Counted from the first letter of the stretch, positions 29,659-38,590 are shown. The stretch: DNA of 45,261 nucleotides from Bacillus sp. 7884-1 (GCF_002272245.1 NZ_NPDD01000007.1:1-45261), one strand, 5' to 3'. Notes: generated from the sequence alone by a model not told the origin. Program-made: numbers and translations.

Positions 29659-31224
29659 ATGAAAAGGATTCAACGAACAAGCAAGACACGGGATTTTCAC
29701 CAAGCAAAATGGAATGAACCGATTATTTTTGAACTCCATCAGCCAGGGGAAAAGGGCGTGGATCTGCCGCCAGTAAACAAGGAAATTGCATCAGCTGTAG
29801 GAGATGGAACATCGGCTATTCCAGCAGCGATGCAGAGAAAGAGGAAGCCCAATCTCCCTGAAATTGGTCAAGCACGGGTATTAAGACATTATCTAAGACT
29901 TTCGCAAGAAACCCTTGGTTCGGATTTTAATGTGGAAATTGGACAGGGAACCTGTACGATGAAGTACATTCCAAGAATAAACGAATTATTAATTCGTGAT
30001 CCGAAAATGATGGAGCTTCATCCATTACAGAATGAAGATACCGTTCAAGGAATGCTTGAGATTTTCTACAAGCTGGACTTATGTATGAGAGAAATTTCTG
30101 GGATGGATTATTTCTCCTTCCAGCCAAGCAGTGGAACGCAAGCACTGTTTGCGATGGCATCAATCGTAAGAAAATACCATGAACAAAAAGGCGAAGGGGA
30201 TCAGCGGGATGAAATCATTACGACGATTTTCTCTCACCCATCGCAGGCGGCAACGGCAGCTGTAAAAGGCTATAAAATTATTACCCTGCACCCAGATGAG
30301 AATGGCTTTCCTGATATTGAAAAATTAAAAGCCGCAGTTTCGGAGAGAACGGCAGGCTTTGTTGTGGCAAACCCTGAAGATACAGGCATCTTTAATCCAA
30401 AAATAAAAGAGTTTACAGATATTGTTCACCAGGCAGGCGGACTTTGCTTTTACGATCAGGCGAATGCGAATGGCCTCTTAGGAATCACAAGAGCAAAAGA
30501 AGCAGGCTTTGATATGTGTTTCTTTAATCTTCACAAAACCTTTGCTGCCCCGCATATGTGCGGCGGACCGGCTACTGGAGCACTTGGGGTGACATCAGCA
30601 TTGAAAGAGTTCTTACCGGCACCAATTGTTGAGTATCATGAGGGCAAATTTTCACTCCAACACGATTTAGAGCATTCAATTGGTAAGGTTCGCTCTTTCC
30701 ATGGTGTAGCTCAAACGGTATTGCGTGCCTATGCCTGGATTCGTGCACTTGGAGCTGGCGGCCTTAAGGAAGTAGCCAAAACTGCCGTGTTAAATAATAA
30801 CTATATGTATCACAAGGTTTTAGCAATTCGCGGGGCGGGTGCGCCATATGTCAAAGGACATCGCCTTGAGCAGGTCCGTTATAGCTGGGAGCAGTTAACA
30901 AAGGAAACCGGGGTAACAACAGAGGATATTCAGTTAAGAATGACTGATTTTGGCCTCCATTACTGGACTAGTCACCATCCTTATATCGTGAAACAACCAT
31001 TTACCCTTGAGCCGACAGAGTCTTATTCAAAAGAGGATTTAGATGAATATATCTATGCACTAGAGCAAATATCCAAGGAAGCATATGAAAACCCCGAAAT
31101 CGTCAAAAGTGCCCCGCATAATAGTACAATACACAAAATGGACGAGCAAGATTATTTGGATCATCCAGAGAAGTGGTGCATCACCTGGAGAACTTATTTA
31201 AAAAAACAGAAGCATATAAACTAG
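29659..31224 (+). CDS. GcvPB-like PLP protein (glycine decarboxylase subunit 2 paralogue, divergent)
   Basis: The 521-residue protein matches the PLP-carrying half of P-protein. The PLP lysine is K293 in FNLHKTF, and CTMKYIPRINE, HPLQNEDTVQG and VVANPEDTGIF correspond to conserved GcvPB segments. Differences lie around the active site: SAHGTNPASA is replaced by FSHPSQAATAA (the His is kept), and HGGGGPG after the lysine by HMCGGPA. It is therefore likely catalytically competent as a PLP enzyme, possibly a decarboxylase or aldolase-type enzyme, but with altered substrate pocket. It follows the GcvPA-like gene and precedes a second ABC importer. Function unknown. Confidence 0.8.
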   Translation: MKRIQRTSKTRDFHQAKWNEPIIFELHQPGEKGVDLPPVNKEIASAVGDGTSAIPAAMQRKRKPNLPEIGQARVLRHYLRLSQETLGSDFNVEIGQGTCTMKYIPRINELLIRDPKMMELHPLQNEDTVQGMLEIFYKLDLCMREISGMDYFSFQPSSGTQALFAMASIVRKYHEQKGEGDQRDEIITTIFSHPSQAATAAVKGYKIITLHPDENGFPDIEKLKAAVSERTAGFVVANPEDTGIFNPKIKEFTDIVHQAGGLCFYDQANANGLLGITRAKEAGFDMCFFNLHKTFAAPHMCGGPATGALGVTSALKEFLPAPIVEYHEGKFSLQHDLEHSIGKVRSFHGVAQTVLRAYAWIRALGAGGLKEVAKTAVLNNNYMYHKVLAIRGAGAPYVKGHRLEQVRYSWEQLTKETGVTTEDIQLRMTDFGLHYWTSHHPYIVKQPFTLEPTESYSKEDLDEYIYALEQISKEAYENPEIVKSAPHNSTIHKMDEQDYLDHPEKWCITWRTYLKKQKHIN

Positions 31225-31270
31225 TTAAATAGTAAGTACAGCATTTTTTACAAAAATAGGGGGCCAAAAA

Positions 31271-32566
31271 ATGAAAAAGTACATGTCGATTATGCTAGTA
31301 ATGATTTTGTTAATGCTATCCGCGTGTTCCAATAATACAGCGGGGAATGAAGATAAAACGGGAGATTCAAAAAATCCAGCAGGGACGATCACCGTATGGG
31401 GATGGGATGTTGCCGCAGCAACTATGGAAGCGGCAGTTGAGGGATTTCAGAAAAAATATCCTGATGTAATCGTTACGGTAGAGGATTTTAATAGCTCCGA
31501 TTTATACGATAAGGTGACAGTGGGTCTGGCAGCAAGAGGTTCAGGATTACCAGATGTTGTGTTAATGGAGGATGAACGAATTCCTGGATATCTGCACCAA
31601 TTTCCTGAAGGATTTGTAAATTTGGGCAAGCTTGGATATGACCAATATAAAGATTCATTCAATCCAGCTAAGGTTGCCGCTGTTCAGAATAAAGACGGAG
31701 ATATCATCGCAGCTCCATGGGACATTGGTCCAGCAGGAATGTTCTATCGAGTAGATTTCTTTGAAAAGGCCAATATTGATCCAAATTCCATCCAAACATG
31801 GGATGACTACATTGCAGCAGGGAAGAAGATTAAAGAAGCTACTGGTGCACAGCTATTACCAATTGACATTCCCAACTATGATGGTGTCTTTCAAATGATG
31901 ATGCAGCAGCAAGGACTTTCATATTTTGATAAGGAAGAGAAAATCACCTTGCAATCGAAGGAAGCAATTCAAGCCATGGAAGTAATCAATAGGCTTCATG
32001 AAGAGGATTTAATCCTAAACAATAAAGGTTGGGATGGTATTGTAACCGCAACAGTAAATGGAAGTGTTGCCACCGTTCCTTATGGTGTCTGGTATGCTGG
32101 TACTATCATGGACCAAGCACCAGATTTAAAAGGGAAATGGGATGTATTTTATCTGCCAGGCTTTGAAGCAGGCGGTTCAAGATATGCGAACGTAGGAGGA
32201 TCATCCGTGTTGATCCCTTCATCAAGTAAAAATCAATCTGCTGCCTATGCCTTTGTAGAATTCTTTACAACAGATCAAGAATCCCAACTGTTAGGTTTTG
32301 AAAAATATGGGCTTTTTCCATCCTTAAAGGAAACGTATAGCAATCCAATATTTACTTCTAATAGCGAGTACTTTAATAATAGTCCCATTTTCAAAAAGTT
32401 TGCTGATATTGTTGATCAAGTGCCACAAATTAACGTAAACGAAAACTTTGCAAAAGCAACCAGTCTTACGAGTCATGCACAAGCAGCTATTTTACTTGAA
32501 AACAAGTCGGTTGAATCTGGATTAAAAGATGCAGAGGAACAATTAAAAAATGAAATAAAAAAATAG
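31271..32566 (+). CDS. Extracellular solute-binding lipoprotein of the second importer
   Basis: The 431-residue family 1 solute-binding protein has lipobox MLSAC with C19. ITVWGWDVAAATMEAAVEGF and the GLPDVVLMEDERIPGYL region place it among CUT1-type binding proteins, in a different branch from those at 13123 and 26073. It begins 46 bp after the GcvPB-like gene and leads two permease genes, so it probably imports the compound handled by the SDR/GcvP-like enzymes. The ligand is unknown. The ribosome binding site is a weak ATAGGGGG. Confidence 0.9.
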   Translation: MKKYMSIMLVMILLMLSACSNNTAGNEDKTGDSKNPAGTITVWGWDVAAATMEAAVEGFQKKYPDVIVTVEDFNSSDLYDKVTVGLAARGSGLPDVVLMEDERIPGYLHQFPEGFVNLGKLGYDQYKDSFNPAKVAAVQNKDGDIIAAPWDIGPAGMFYRVDFFEKANIDPNSIQTWDDYIAAGKKIKEATGAQLLPIDIPNYDGVFQMMMQQQGLSYFDKEEKITLQSKEAIQAMEVINRLHEEDLILNNKGWDGIVTATVNGSVATVPYGVWYAGTIMDQAPDLKGKWDVFYLPGFEAGGSRYANVGGSSVLIPSSSKNQSAAYAFVEFFTTDQESQLLGFEKYGLFPSLKETYSNPIFTSNSEYFNNSPIFKKFADIVDQVPQINVNENFAKATSLTSHAQAAILLENKSVESGLKDAEEQLKNEIKK

Positions 32567-32580
32567 ATTTTTAGAAAGTT

Positions 32581-32624
32581 AGAGGGCTGAGTGTTCCAAA
32601 ATTTCTCAGCTCTCTTATTCTAAA
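32581..32624 (+). terminator. Intercistronic hairpin after the third binding protein
   Basis: AGAGGGCTGAG (32581-32591) pairs with CTCAGCTCTCT (32605-32615) across a 13-base loop, with only a short T-rich tail. Its position copies the hairpin at 14376 in the first importer operon. Confidence 0.6.
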
Positions 32625-32640
32625 ATCCTAAGAAGTAAGG

Positions 32641-33570
32641 ATGGTGGCTCGGTTGGAGCAAACAGAAAAGGTTGTAAATACGAAAACAAACTTTCGAGTC
32701 AAAGAGAGAAAAAGTTTATTAACTCCTAAAAATGTTCCATATGTTTTTATCGCGCCAGCAGTGCTGCTAATTTTGATTTTTACCGTTTATCCCGTAATTT
32801 TTTCATTTATCTTAAGCTTTCAAGAGGTACGTGGGCTGGAGAAATCATTTGTGGGTTTTGCCAATTACTCTCGATTATTCCAAGATCCCGTTTTCTATAA
32901 ATCTCTTTTAAATACCTTTCAAATATTGATTGTCCAAGTTCCAATCATGCTCTTTCTCTCTTTACTGATTGCAGTGGGGCTCCACTCATCTATGTTAAAA
33001 GGAAAGGCGTTTTTTCGAATCTCTTACTTTATGCCTGCAATCACAGCGCTTGTTGCAGCGTCGATTGTTTTTATGATCCTATTAGATGAGCATTTCGGTC
33101 TCGTCAACTATTTATTATCATTCGTCGGTGTGGAAGCCATCCCATGGTTAACAACTCCATTTTGGGCGAAGGTCTCTGTCATCCTTGTTATGACTTGGAG
33201 ATGGACAGGATATAATATGGTGATTTTTTTAGCTGGTTTGCAAAATATTCCATCTGAATTATATGAAGCAGCAAGTATTGATGGGGCAAGTAAAGTAAAG
33301 CAATTTTTTATGATAACGATTCCCCAATTGAAACCTGTATTTATTTTTACAGTTGTCATGTCAACCATTGGTACCCTTCAGCTATTTGATGAGCCGTTTA
33401 TTTTGACACAAGGGGGACCAAATAATGCCACGATGACAATTACACTTTATTTATATGAAGCAGGCTTTAAATTCTTTGACTTTGGTTATGCATCAGCGAT
33501 TGCTTATGTTCTTGTCATAATCACAGCAATCATTTCATGGGTTCAGATGAAATTGGTAGGTGATGAATAA
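32641..33570 (+). CDS. ABC sugar-type permease, MalF-like
   Basis: The 309-residue permease has six membrane segments and EAA loop ELYEAASIDGASKVKQF, with a hydrophilic N-terminal extension of about 35 residues. The start is uncertain: ATG 32641 has AAGTAAGG almost adjacent; GTG 32644 and TTG 32653 are alternatives. It overlaps the next permease by one base. As in the first importer, there is no ATPase gene. Confidence 0.9.
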   Translation: MVARLEQTEKVVNTKTNFRVKERKSLLTPKNVPYVFIAPAVLLILIFTVYPVIFSFILSFQEVRGLEKSFVGFANYSRLFQDPVFYKSLLNTFQILIVQVPIMLFLSLLIAVGLHSSMLKGKAFFRISYFMPAITALVAASIVFMILLDEHFGLVNYLLSFVGVEAIPWLTTPFWAKVSVILVMTWRWTGYNMVIFLAGLQNIPSELYEAASIDGASKVKQFFMITIPQLKPVFIFTVVMSTIGTLQLFDEPFILTQGGPNNATMTITLYLYEAGFKFFDFGYASAIAYVLVIITAIISWVQMKLVGDE

Positions 33571-34400
33571 TGATACATTCTAAGAAAATATCCTCGAAAA
33601 TAGGGATTTATTGTTTATTAATCGCTGGTGTGGTCTTATCGATTGCTCCATTTTATTGGATGCTTGTCGGTTCTACCCTGCCGTCAGGAGAGATTTTTCG
33701 TTTACCTCCTAAACTTCTTCCAGGGGATTACTTAGCAAAGAACTTTCAATCTCTGAATGAATCATTAGGTTTTGCCAAAATATTTTGGAATTCACTCTTT
33801 ATTGCTCTCGTTTATACATTGATTAGCACACTCATTAGTTCAATGGCCGGCTACGCATTTGCAAAATTTAAATTTAAGGGTAAGAACTTGTTCTTTTTCA
33901 TTATTTTATGCACATTAATGATTCCTTCTCAGGTGACATTGATTCCATTGTTTGAAATGATGGTTACCTTTAATTGGTTAAATACGTATCAAGCGATTAT
34001 TTTACCGACGCTGGCTTCTCCTTTTGCGATTTATTTAATGAGGCAGAATATGAAGTCGGTTCCAGACTCGATTATTGAGGCATCCAGAGTGGATGGGGCA
34101 GGGGAATTAAAAATATTCTTCACGGTTATTTTACCTGTAACAAGGCCTGCAATGGCTGCCGTTGCTATTTTTCTTTTTATGTCACAATGGAATAGCTTAC
34201 TCTGGCCGCTTATTACCTTAAATTCGAAAGAAATGTTTACTTTGCCTGTTGCGTTATCCAGTTTAATCGGAATGGCGCGTATTGATTATGGACAGTTAAT
34301 GTTAGGAACTACCTTATCTACGGTCCCAATTATGATCTTTTTCCTATTGCTGCAAAAGCATTTTATTTCTGGGATTTTAGGTGGAGCGGTTAAAGAATAA
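33570..34400 (+). CDS. ABC sugar-type permease, MalG-like
   Basis: The 276-residue permease has six membrane segments and EAA loop SIIEASRVDGAGELKIF. It starts in the TAATG overlap with the preceding gene and is the last gene of the plus-strand block, which ends at a strong terminator. The binding protein and two permeases make a complete importer except for the ATPase. Confidence 0.92.
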   Translation: MIHSKKISSKIGIYCLLIAGVVLSIAPFYWMLVGSTLPSGEIFRLPPKLLPGDYLAKNFQSLNESLGFAKIFWNSLFIALVYTLISTLISSMAGYAFAKFKFKGKNLFFFIILCTLMIPSQVTLIPLFEMMVTFNWLNTYQAIILPTLASPFAIYLMRQNMKSVPDSIIEASRVDGAGELKIFFTVILPVTRPAMAAVAIFLFMSQWNSLLWPLITLNSKEMFTLPVALSSLIGMARIDYGQLMLGTTLSTVPIMIFFLLLQKHFISGILGGAVKE

Positions 34401-34428
34401 CAGGGGAGTTAAGGAATTAGAACACAAG

Positions 34429-34462
34429 CGCCCAGCGACAAGTTTATGTCGCTGGGCGTTTT
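34429..34462 (+). terminator. Rho-independent terminator at the end of the plus-strand block
   Basis: CGCCCAGCGACA pairs perfectly with TGTCGCTGGGCG across a six-base loop (34429-34440 and 34447-34458), followed by a T-rich run. On the minus strand the T-run is missing. Confidence 0.9.
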
Positions 34463-34463
34463 A

Positions 34464-35681
34464 TTATTTGGATTCTGCCGCTTTTTTTTCTTTGAATTCT
34501 GCTTTGATTTGGGCTAATGTATCCTTGTCCGTAATCAGTTTTAACGCGGTTAGTGCGAGTGCTTTAGCACCCGTGATTAGAGCTTGGTCTCCTTTAGGGG
34601 AGGCTGCTGCTTCTCTAAATGGTACCGTATGCGGAATAAGGTCGCTTGCACCAATTTTAATATAGGGATGAATCGTAGGGACAACCTGGCTGATGTTCCC
34701 TGCATCTGTTGAGCCGATGCCTTTGTCACCAGAATCAACCACGGTTTCACCTAATTCTTCTACAACTTCCTTAAATACTGCATCATAACTGCTATTTAAT
34801 AGAAGGTTATCGACTTCATTTTGGAAGGCAATGACGTTCAACTTTGCCCCTGTGGCTAATGCCGCACCTTCTGCAACAGCTTTTACTCGTTGTGTAACTT
34901 CGTTCAAACCAGCCCTTGTAGATGCACGGATGAAAAATCTAGCTTTTGCATATTCAGGGATAATGTTCGGTGCATCCCCGCCATGTGTGATGATTCCATG
35001 AATGCGCACATCGTCTTTAAGTTGCTGTCTTAACGCGTTGATTCCATTAAACAGCTGAATCACCGCATCTAATGCATTAATTCCTTCATGAGGGGAAGCG
35101 GCAGCATGTGCCGGCTTTCCGATAAACTCGAAGTCCAGCGGATCGACTGCTAGAGATGAACTGGTTAGACGTGTCTCACTATTCGGGTGGATCATAAGTG
35201 CGGCGTCAATCCCGTTCACTAGTCCATGCTTAACAAAGCTGCCTTTTGCGCTGCCGTTTGGACCGCCTTCTTCGGCAGGAGTACCGAAAACAACTGCTTC
35301 TCCGCCTGTTTCTGCTAAAATCTTGCTCACTGCAATCGCTGCAGCCACGCTAGTAATACCAATAATATTATGGCCGCATGCATGTCCCAAACCAGGAAGG
35401 GCGTCATATTCAGCTAGAAATGCAATAGAGGGACCTGGTTTATCTGATTTTTTACGAGCTACAAATGATGTTTCATGTCCTGCAACACCCTTTTCAACCT
35501 CAAATCCTTCTTTTAAAAGAATGTCTGTTAGCAGGGAAGATGCAAAAAATTCCTCGTTGCCGATTTCAGGGTTTTCATGAATTCTATGGCTGGTTGAAAG
35601 GTAAAGCTCGTTATTGTTTTCCACATTTTCAACAATGGTTTCTTTTAACGCTGCAAATAACTTAACTAGACTTGTCATCAT
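34464..35681 (-). CDS. M20-family amidohydrolase/aminoacylase-like metallopeptidase
   Basis: The 405-residue protein is an M20 (probably M20D) peptidase. The metal-site motifs are visible: GHACGHN (C102, H104), PAEEGG (E138) and MIHPN (H165), with a dimerisation lid domain in the middle (FEFIGKPAHAAASPHEGINALDAV). Such enzymes remove acyl groups from N-acyl amino acids or split small peptides or aminobenzoyl-glutamate. It is the last gene of the metN-metP-metQ operon, 23 bp after metQ, with its own AGGAGGAG site. That suggests it releases methionine or a sulphur amino acid from an imported N-acylated or dipeptide form. Confidence 0.88.
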   Translation of the reverse strand: MMTSLVKLFAALKETIVENVENNNELYLSTSHRIHENPEIGNEEFFASSLLTDILLKEGFEVEKGVAGHETSFVARKKSDKPGPSIAFLAEYDALPGLGHACGHNIIGITSVAAAIAVSKILAETGGEAVVFGTPAEEGGPNGSAKGSFVKHGLVNGIDAALMIHPNSETRLTSSSLAVDPLDFEFIGKPAHAAASPHEGINALDAVIQLFNGINALRQQLKDDVRIHGIITHGGDAPNIIPEYAKARFFIRASTRAGLNEVTQRVKAVAEGAALATGAKLNVIAFQNEVDNLLLNSSYDAVFKEVVEELGETVVDSGDKGIGSTDAGNISQVVPTIHPYIKIGASDLIPHTVPFREAAASPKGDQALITGAKALALTALKLITDKDTLAQIKAEFKEKKAAESK

Positions 35682-35704
35682 TCTTCTCCTCCTTTTTTAA
35701 AGAT

Positions 35705-36535
35705 CTACCAACCTATATTGCTAAGTGGTACGAATGTTGGAATCATGTTGCCCTTGTACTCTTTTTCAATAAATTTAGCTGTATCTTCAGATTGGTAAAG
35801 CTCTACTAATCTCTTGTATGTTTTGTTGTCTTTGTCTTTTGCTTGGACCGCAATAATATTCAGGTAAGGAGTAGCTGTTTCGCTTTCATGGAAAATCGCA
35901 TCATCTAATGGGCTAAGACCTGCATCACCAGCAATTCCGTTATTGATTACAGAAGCGGCTACGTCTGGCAATGCTCTTGGTGTTTGCGCTGGTACAACTG
36001 GAACAAATTCAATGTTTTTAGGGTTAGCTTTGATTTGCGTAAGATCGCCATTTGGATCAAAATCTTCTGGTAATTCGATGAGCCCAGCTTCTTGAAGAAG
36101 TAATAAGGCACGGCCTTGATTGGATGCATCGTTCGGAAGCGCAATTTTTGCACCATCTGGAATGTCTTTAACATCTTTGTATTTCTCAGAGTAAATTCCC
36201 ATTGGAGCAAGGACAGTAGTCGCGATTGGCACTAAGTCTAATTTGTGTTCTTTAATAAATACATCAAAATACGCGACAGTTTGGAATGCATTAACATCTA
36301 TTTCGCCTTCTGCAAGAGCTGTGTTGGGAGCAACGTAATCGGAGAATGAAACGATTTCGATATTGATTCCCTCTTTTTCTGCTTTTTTCGCTACAAAATC
36401 CCAAATACGTGTATCGGTTCCGCTAACACCAAGCTTAACGGTAGTTGATTCTTTACCCTCGGATGTTTTTTCAGAACAGGCTGCACTAATGATCGCCAAT
36501 GTAATAATAATGATGGATAGTAATAGTTTTTTCAT
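35705..36535 (-). CDS. metQ: Methionine ABC transporter substrate-binding lipoprotein
   Basis: The 276-residue NlpA/MetQ-family lipoprotein has lipobox ISAAC with C20. Family hallmarks are KLGVSG near the N-terminus, DVNAFQ, the PNDASNQGRALLLLQ segment and the NPKNIEFVPVVPAQTPRALPDV segment. It binds methionine (L, D or derivatives) outside the membrane and delivers it to MetP/MetN. It starts 17 bp after the permease gene with an AGGAGGAAA site. Confidence 0.93.
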   Translation of the reverse strand: MKKLLLSIIIITLAIISAACSEKTSEGKESTTVKLGVSGTDTRIWDFVAKKAEKEGINIEIVSFSDYVAPNTALAEGEIDVNAFQTVAYFDVFIKEHKLDLVPIATTVLAPMGIYSEKYKDVKDIPDGAKIALPNDASNQGRALLLLQEAGLIELPEDFDPNGDLTQIKANPKNIEFVPVVPAQTPRALPDVAASVINNGIAGDAGLSPLDDAIFHESETATPYLNIIAVQAKDKDNKTYKRLVELYQSEDTAKFIEKEYKGNMIPTFVPLSNIGW

Positions 36536-36552
36536 GTTATTTTCCTCCTAGG

Positions 36553-37203
36553 TTATCTTCTTCTAATTTTTTTTGCTGCTATATTTCCTAATGACTGCAG
36601 GCCTTGAACCATTACAATCAGAATTGCTACTGTAATCATCATCGTGACTGTATCAAAACGCTGGTAACCATATGTAATGGCTAAATCTCCAATCCCGCCG
36701 CCGCCGACTGCGCCAGCCATTGCCGATGCTCCAACTAGACCGATGGTGGCAATCGTAAGAGCTAAAACAAGTGAACTTAGTGCTTCAGGAATAAGAAATT
36801 TGAAAATAATTTGTCCTGGGGTTGCGCCCATTGCCTCTGCTGCTTCAATTACACCTGGATCTACTTCTAGCAAAGAATTTTCTATCAATCTTGCAATATA
36901 GGGACCGGCATAGAATACCAGAGGGACAACTGCCGCGGCCGTACCAATCGATGTACCGACAATTAATCTTGTGACCGGAATCATGGCTACTAATAAAATA
37001 ATGAACGGTACGGATCGGAAAATGTTAATGATCCCATTCAAGACGGTAAAGAACGGCAAATTCTGAAGCAGATGACCTTTCCGTGTTACGACTAACAATA
37101 TTCCCAACGGCAGACCAAGGATGGTTGAGAACAAGAGCGAGAAGGCGACCATTTGGATGGTCTCGATTAAGGCAGAAATGATTTGCTCTGAATTAACTAG
37201 CAT
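36553..37203 (-). CDS. metP: Methionine ABC transporter permease
   Basis: The 216-residue MetI/MetP-type permease has five membrane segments and coupling loop DPGVIEAAEAMGATPGQII. IPVTRLIVGTSIGTAAAVVPL and the GAVGGGGIGDLAI segment are characteristic. Its start overlaps the end of metN by 11 bases, indicating translational coupling. Confidence 0.94.
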   Translation of the reverse strand: MLVNSEQIISALIETIQMVAFSLLFSTILGLPLGILLVVTRKGHLLQNLPFFTVLNGIINIFRSVPFIILLVAMIPVTRLIVGTSIGTAAAVVPLVFYAGPYIARLIENSLLEVDPGVIEAAEAMGATPGQIIFKFLIPEALSSLVLALTIATIGLVGASAMAGAVGGGGIGDLAITYGYQRFDTVTMMITVAILIVMVQGLQSLGNIAAKKIRRR

Positions 37204-38224
37204 GTGCTACCACTTCCTTTATGCTGATATTCTTCTGGTTGATATACGTTAACGCGCGGATGACTTCTTTGTCAGATCCCTGGAACTCAACAATGAGGTT
37301 TCCAAAAGGAGTTCCTTGAAGCTCGGTAATATTGCCGAACAAGACATTAATATGAATATCAAACTGTTTAGCTAGTTGTGATAATAACGGCTGTCCCGCG
37401 GTGCTGCCAACAAAATTAATTCGGAAAATCCTCTGCATTCCATCATGCTTTTGAATGATTTCTTTAATAGAATCAGGCAGCTGGTCATTCATGACTGTGC
37501 TAACAAAATTTTTGGCTGTCTGTGTTTTTGGTGCTGAGAAGACGTCAAACACTGTTCCTTCTTCAATAATTTTTCCTGCTTCGATAACGGCCACCCGGTC
37601 ACATATTTCTCTAATTACTGCCATCTCGTGCGTGATGATTAGAATTGTGATGTTGTATTCGTTATTGATTTTTTTCAACAGCTGTAAAATCGAGCTGGTT
37701 GTCTGTGGGTCGAGAGCAGAGGTTGCCTCGTCGCACAGTAGAATGGAAGGCTGTGTGGCCAATGCTCTGGCAATGCCAACACGCTGCTTTTGTCCGCCTG
37801 AAAGCTGGTCAGGATAATAGTCCGCTTTGTCGGCTAATCCGACAAATTCTAGTAGCTCTTGCACCCTTTTTTTGACCGCATCCTTAGGAACTTTGGCTAG
37901 CGTAAGGGGCATTGCCACGTTGGCAAATACCGTTTTTGAGTTTAATAGATTAAAGTGTTGAAAAACCATCCCAATATTTTTCTTAATCTCACGTACTTTT
38001 TTGACGGACATGGAAGTGAGGTCATGGCCATCGACGATTACACTGCCTGAGGTCGGACGCTCTAGTAAGTTTACACAGCGGATAAGCGAACTTTTCCCAG
38101 CACCGCTAAACCCAATCACTCCGAAAATCTCTCCCTTATTAATCTTCAAATCAATTCCGTTCAACGCGGCAACCTGCTGCCCGCCACTTTCATAAACCTT
38201 TTTAAGATTCTGAAATTCGATCAT
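37193..38224 (-). CDS. metN: Methionine ABC transporter ATP-binding protein
   Basis: The 343-residue ATPase has Walker A GFSGAGKSS (38-46), signature LSGGQ, Walker B LLCDEATSALDP, and the C-terminal NIL (methionine-sensing) domain from about residue 265 to the end, which mediates feedback inhibition in this family. ATG 38224 follows a strong AAAAAAGGAGAG site. The frame is open further upstream to 38401, but that part lies in riboswitch and terminator sequence and is not coding. It is the first gene of the operon behind two SAM riboswitches. Confidence 0.95.
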   Translation of the reverse strand: MIEFQNLKKVYESGGQQVAALNGIDLKINKGEIFGVIGFSGAGKSSLIRCVNLLERPTSGSVIVDGHDLTSMSVKKVREIKKNIGMVFQHFNLLNSKTVFANVAMPLTLAKVPKDAVKKRVQELLEFVGLADKADYYPDQLSGGQKQRVGIARALATQPSILLCDEATSALDPQTTSSILQLLKKINNEYNITILIITHEMAVIREICDRVAVIEAGKIIEEGTVFDVFSAPKTQTAKNFVSTVMNDQLPDSIKEIIQKHDGMQRIFRINFVGSTAGQPLLSQLAKQFDIHINVLFGNITELQGTPFGNLIVEFQGSDKEVIRALTYINQKNISIKEVVAHAS

Positions 38225-38247
38225 GTGTATCTCTCCTTTTTTACTAA

Positions 38248-38281
38248 ATAAAAAACCCTCTTCTTGAGAATAAGAAGAGGG
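38248..38281 (-). terminator. Riboswitch-controlled terminator B (metN-proximal)
   Basis: Read on the minus strand, CCCTCTTCTT, ATTCTC loop and AAGAAGAGGG are followed by TTTTTTATT. Its left arm is alike in sequence to the 3' strand of the S-box P1 helix, the usual basis for anti-terminator versus terminator switching. Confidence 0.9.
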
Positions 38282-38310
38282 CATGCCGATGCAAAGCAAT
38301 AGCAAAAAAA

Positions 38311-38417
38311 CTCTTCTTATCTCCCAAGCCTGCTGCTTGCTGGATTTGGCACAGTCCCCATTGGGTTCCGCTGCCGAGGTGTCATAGGGCCAGTCCCTCA
38401 ACCTCTCTGGATAAGAA
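38311..38417 (-). ncRNA. SAM (S-box) riboswitch B
   Basis: On the minus strand the aptamer begins TTCTTATCCAGAGAGG and closes with GAGATAAGAAGAG (P1). It holds the S-box core GAGGGACTGGCCCTATGA, CCTCGGCAGC and GTGCCAAATCCAGCA. SAM binding should favour the downstream terminator and switch off metN. The class is recognised from these conserved blocks. Confidence 0.93.
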
Positions 38418-38434
38418 ATATTATTCAGTTAAAA

Positions 38435-38464
38435 ATAAAAAACCTCTTCTTGTAAAAGAAGAGG
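38435..38464 (-). terminator. Riboswitch-controlled terminator A (promoter-proximal)
   Basis: On the minus strand, CCTCTTCTT, TTAC loop and AAGAAGAGG are followed by TTTTTTATTTTT, between the two S-box aptamers. Confidence 0.9.
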
Positions 38465-38485
38465 GCGAATTGAAATAATCATAGG

Positions 38486-38590
38486 TCCTCTTCTTATCTA
38501 TCAAGTCACACTTGCTGGATTTGGCACAGAATCAGAATTCCGCTGCCGAGGTGTCATAGGGCCAGTCCCTCAACCTCTCTTGATAAGAAG
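38486..38590 (-). ncRNA. SAM (S-box) riboswitch A
   Basis: This is the first of two tandem S-box aptamers. On the minus strand it begins CTTCTTATCAAGAGAGG and ends GATAGATAAGAAGAGG. It has the same core blocks as copy B (GAGGGACTGGCCCTATGA, CCTCGGCAGCGGAA, GTGCCAAATCCAGCA). The P3/P4 arms differ between copies, so this is an old duplication rather than a recent one. Confidence 0.93.

Noticed and set aside
37193..38401. Longer metN protein starting at 38401
   Set aside because: The extra 59 residues are encoded by S-box and terminator sequence; a strong ribosome binding site and the normal MetN N-terminus lie at 38224.
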